Below, in pieces: positions 59,056 to 61,474 of a DNA stretch of 61,474 bases. The notes beneath the pieces were generated by a model. The model ran no database searches. It saw only the letters and a program-made list of their open reading frames with translations, and had not been told where the DNA came from. Source of the stretch: a virus; IMG/VR virus record IMGVR_UViG_3300050132_000042, positions 1 through 61,474 of that record; one strand, given 5' to 3'. Numbering within the stretch: the first letter of the stretch is position 1; every line of letters starts with the position of its first letter. The position numbers were made by a program, and so were the translations under genes.

Positions 59056-60693
59056 TTACGAGTTGAACTCCGCGTTAGTGGCTTGCGCATTCTCTGCCTT
59101 CATCGAGTTGCCGCCCGCTGCACCGCCCTTCTGCTGCGCTGCACTGGGATCAAGCAATTCGCCTTCGGGCTTGTCGACATCGAGATTGCCCCACCCGCTG
59201 TCGGGGTCGGCGGCGATCTTCTCTCGCACTTCGGTATTGGTGACGACGCCATTCGCGATGAAGATCTGCGCTTCTTCGGCGTTCGACTTGCGGATCAGCG
59301 CATGCTCCTTCTCGGTCATGCTCATCAGGCTCACGAAGTCAAATGCGATGTCTTCGTAGATCTCACCGAACTTGCTCAACTGGATCACGCGAATGATCTT
59401 CTCCAGGTTCACGCGGAACAGCCGTTCCTGCTGGTCGTTGACGTAGTCATAGAAGATGCGTAGACCTTGCTCATCGCTCGCGTTCAGGCCGCTGGGCGTG
59501 ATGCCGAGCAGGATGACGAGTGGCGTCTTCGCGACTGCGGCCATGTGCTCCTGTGCCTGCGCCTGGAGCTTGTCGAGGCCACTCAGCGAAGTCTCGTGCT
59601 TCTCGAACTCCTCGGTCTCCTTGTCGAGCAGCAGAATGCCCTGATTGTCGCGCAGCGCGTTGTACATCTGCGCACGAGCAAGGAACGCATCATTGTTCTG
59701 GCCTTGCAGCACGCCCTCCATGTTGGTCTTCAGGACTGATGCGCTGAAGTTCTTCAGCAGTCGACCCACGCTGTCGCGCGTGTTCAGCCAGTAATTCACG
59801 TACGGCTCGGCAAGCTGGCTGAGCGAGATGCCGCTGAAGTTGAACACGGGCTTGAGCAGATCGGGCAGCGGGCGAGATACGAACGTGAGCAGGCGCGATG
59901 CACTGACTTCCTGGCCATACACCCACCAGGAACTCGGCACATAGTAGTCCTGCTTGAGCGGCCACGACGAGTTGTACACAGCAGGGTAGGTCGTGATCGG
60001 CTCGATGATCTTCAATGCACGCAGACTGTCCTTGCGCACACTGTACGGATTGAGCAGGATCGGGTAGCCCAGTTCCTTGCCGTCTGTCTGGCCGAAGTCC
60101 ATGAAGATCTGACAGCGACCGAAGAAGCCATCCTTCTCTGCGGCTTCGAGGAACTTCTCGCGCACGCCCAGGCGCTTCATCTCGGCCTTGATGATCGCGA
60201 TCTGCTTGTCGCGCTTCTTGCTGCCGCCCTCAGTGCGGAACTCGATCCACTTGCGGCACATCTCTGCGGCCACACGGCAGGACATATCGCGGTATTCGGT
60301 GATCTCGGTCAACTCGGTGAGATACGGGAAGCCGGGGAACCCCATGCCGGTGAAGAACGCAGGCCCGCCGCCTTCGCTGGTGAACGCGCCACTGAACATC
60401 GAGTCCTTGGCAATCGTTTTCGACACATGCAGATCTTGGCAGATGAGATTCTTGACGGGCGGCACATATGGCGTGCGCTTGTACTCGGGCACGGGCATGA
60501 TGCCCGCAACCGACTTGCCGGTGCCGATGGCTTCGGCCATGCGCTCGACGAGGATGGGGCTGATCTCCATCATCTTCTTGAATTTCTTCTGCGCCTGCAC
60601 GTTGTCGACGATGCGCTCATGACGCAAGCGCTCGCAGTCGCGCTCGGCTTTGCGGACTGCCCACTTGTGCTCTGCCCAGGTGATGATGCTCAT
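59056..60693 (-). CDS. Portal protein (DUF1073-type)
   Basis: 545 residues. Landmarks are LTELTEITEYRDMSCRVAAE, GRCQIFMDFGQTDGKELGYP, YVPSSWWVYGQEVSASRLLT, KTPLVILLGITPSGLNASDE and RIFYDYVNDQQERLFRVNLE. These match portal proteins of the DUF1073 family. It forms the dodecameric channel at the packaging vertex, with which TerL docks. It overlaps the terL stop by a few bases. Confidence 0.9.
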   Translation of the reverse strand: MSIITWAEHKWAVRKAERDCERLRHERIVDNVQAQKKFKKMMEISPILVERMAEAIGTGKSVAGIMPVPEYKRTPYVPPVKNLICQDLHVSKTIAKDSMFSGAFTSEGGGPAFFTGMGFPGFPYLTELTEITEYRDMSCRVAAEMCRKWIEFRTEGGSKKRDKQIAIIKAEMKRLGVREKFLEAAEKDGFFGRCQIFMDFGQTDGKELGYPILLNPYSVRKDSLRALKIIEPITTYPAVYNSSWPLKQDYYVPSSWWVYGQEVSASRLLTFVSRPLPDLLKPVFNFSGISLSQLAEPYVNYWLNTRDSVGRLLKNFSASVLKTNMEGVLQGQNNDAFLARAQMYNALRDNQGILLLDKETEEFEKHETSLSGLDKLQAQAQEHMAAVAKTPLVILLGITPSGLNASDEQGLRIFYDYVNDQQERLFRVNLEKIIRVIQLSKFGEIYEDIAFDFVSLMSMTEKEHALIRKSNAEEAQIFIANGVVTNTEVREKIAADPDSGWGNLDVDKPEGELLDPSAAQQKGGAAGGNSMKAENAQATNAEFNS

Positions 60694-61474
60694 CGTCTCA
60701 CTCCTGCTGCGGTCAGAATGCTATTGGCGATCTGCATCGGCTTGCGCCCGGTCGTCGCTTCTTCAAGCGCGCCAATGAACGCATCGACATCGTCGTCGTT
60801 CTTGATGTTCGGGAAGTCGGCACAGTGATCGACGAACTTCGATACCCACGGGCAGCCCTCGAAGAAGTAGACCAGCCCGCTCTCGACGTTGGGTGACACC
60901 GCCTCGGCCCGCAGCGTCTTGTCGGTCGTGGTCACTGTCTCGAACAGCGGCACCAGCGTCGTGCGCTTCATGGCCTGCACAGTGGCCTTGCCGCTCGCGC
61001 TGCCGCCGCCCTCGATGCAGACCTTGGTGGGATGCCAGTCATCGAAGCGAAGCTCGACGGTGCGGCTCACATCGGGGAACTGGAGCTTGTCCTGCCATAC
61101 GTCGAGCACGTAATAGCGGCTGCCTGCGATGCCGAGCGTGCAGCATGCGGTATAGTCGTTCTGCTTCTTCTCGCCGAGCGCGGTGTCCCAGCGCTGGATG
61201 ATGCGCCGAATGCCAATCTCCTTGAAGTAGGCTGCGCGCTCGTCGTTCTGCATCTCGTGGATGGGGCGAGGCGGCTTCAGGAACTTCCACCACTCACGCT
61301 TGAAGATGCCGCCTTCGAGTGCGGTTGGGCGCTGCTGGTAGAGTGACGCCCACACACGCGAGCCGACGCCTGGATCGTCGCTCGTGCCGAGTTTGATCTT
61401 CATGAGCAGATCGAGCGGGTATCGCTCGGGGTGCAGCGCGTCGCCTTCACTGCGCAGCAGTTCGCCGGTCTCGT
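60690..61474 (-). CDS. terL: Terminase large subunit, C-terminal nuclease part (partial)
   Basis: 261 codons open to the window edge. ALHPERYPLDLLMKIKLG and WASLYQQRPTALEGGIF are the usual junction to the nuclease. RRIIQRWDTALGEKKQNDYT holds the first acidic residue, CIEGGGSASGKATVQAM the middle region, and IKNDDDVDAFIGALEEA the last Asp of the RNase H-like fold. It cuts concatemers after a headful. The N-terminal half is at 1-460. Reading phases at both window ends are compatible with a missing insert of whole codons. Confidence 0.9.
   Translation of the reverse strand, partial: ETGELLRSEGDALHPERYPLDLLMKIKLGTSDDPGVGSRVWASLYQQRPTALEGGIFKREWWKFLKPPRPIHEMQNDERAAYFKEIGIRRIIQRWDTALGEKKQNDYTACCTLGIAGSRYYVLDVWQDKLQFPDVSRTVELRFDDWHPTKVCIEGGGSASGKATVQAMKRTTLVPLFETVTTTDKTLRAEAVSPNVESGLVYFFEGCPWVSKFVDHCADFPNIKNDDDVDAFIGALEEATTGRKPMQIANSILTAAGVRR

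Overview
The window is most of the genome of a tailed double-stranded DNA phage with a contractile tail (Caudoviricetes, myovirus morphology). The recognisable structural genes are a DUF2184-type major capsid protein, a DUF1073-type portal, a Mu gpF-like head protein, a DUF3383-type sheath, a DUF3277-type tube, a tape measure, gp25-, J- and DUF2612-type baseplate proteins and a collar-domain tail fibre. The host is probably a Gram-negative bacterium: base composition is fairly GC-rich, and the endolysin candidate sits beside small membrane proteins. No integrase, repressor, tRNA, CRISPR array or insertion sequence was found, so a virulent lifestyle is inferred.

Both window ends fall inside the large terminase gene. 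The left end holds its N-terminus up to the Walker A lysine, followed by the start of an intein. The right end holds its C-terminal nuclease domain. The map is therefore probably circular or circularly permuted, with only a middle part of this gene and the rest of the intein missing.

There are two opposed transcription arms. They diverge from an AT-rich region at 2583-3189 that carries eight copies of a 12-bp motif (TTGTAATAGCAG or its complement) and looks like an origin and/or control region. They converge on a strong bidirectional hairpin terminator at 27341-27369.

The rightward arm (3190-27339) holds replication and takeover genes: TOPRIM/SF3-like primase-helicase, DEDD exonuclease, DUF4406 protein, J-domain zinc protein, DUF932 protein, HNH-AP2 endonuclease, YqaJ exonuclease, family A DNA polymerase, Cas4-like and VRR-NUC nucleases, and an SNF2-type helicase. 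Many tiny overlapping genes of unknown role lie between them. The arm ends with a permuted NlpC/P60-like protein and a glycosyltransferase-TPR protein.

The leftward arm starts with a ParB-methyltransferase fusion, then terS and terL. It continues, across the gap and down from 61474, through portal, head accessory proteins, a DUF2213-topoisomerase IB fusion, scaffold-like protein, cement, capsid, connectors, sheath, tube, chaperones with a -1 frameshift signal, tape measure, baseplate, fibre and lysis genes.

The most unusual items are a second sheath-like protein whose sheath N-terminal domain is joined to a large beta-rich domain (43048-44925), the protease-like/topoisomerase IB fusion in the head module (51189-52730), the terminase intein, a perfect 30-copy GAC tract (30 Asp) in a scaffold-like gene, and repeat-rich or beta-helical adhesin-like proteins lying between portal and capsid.
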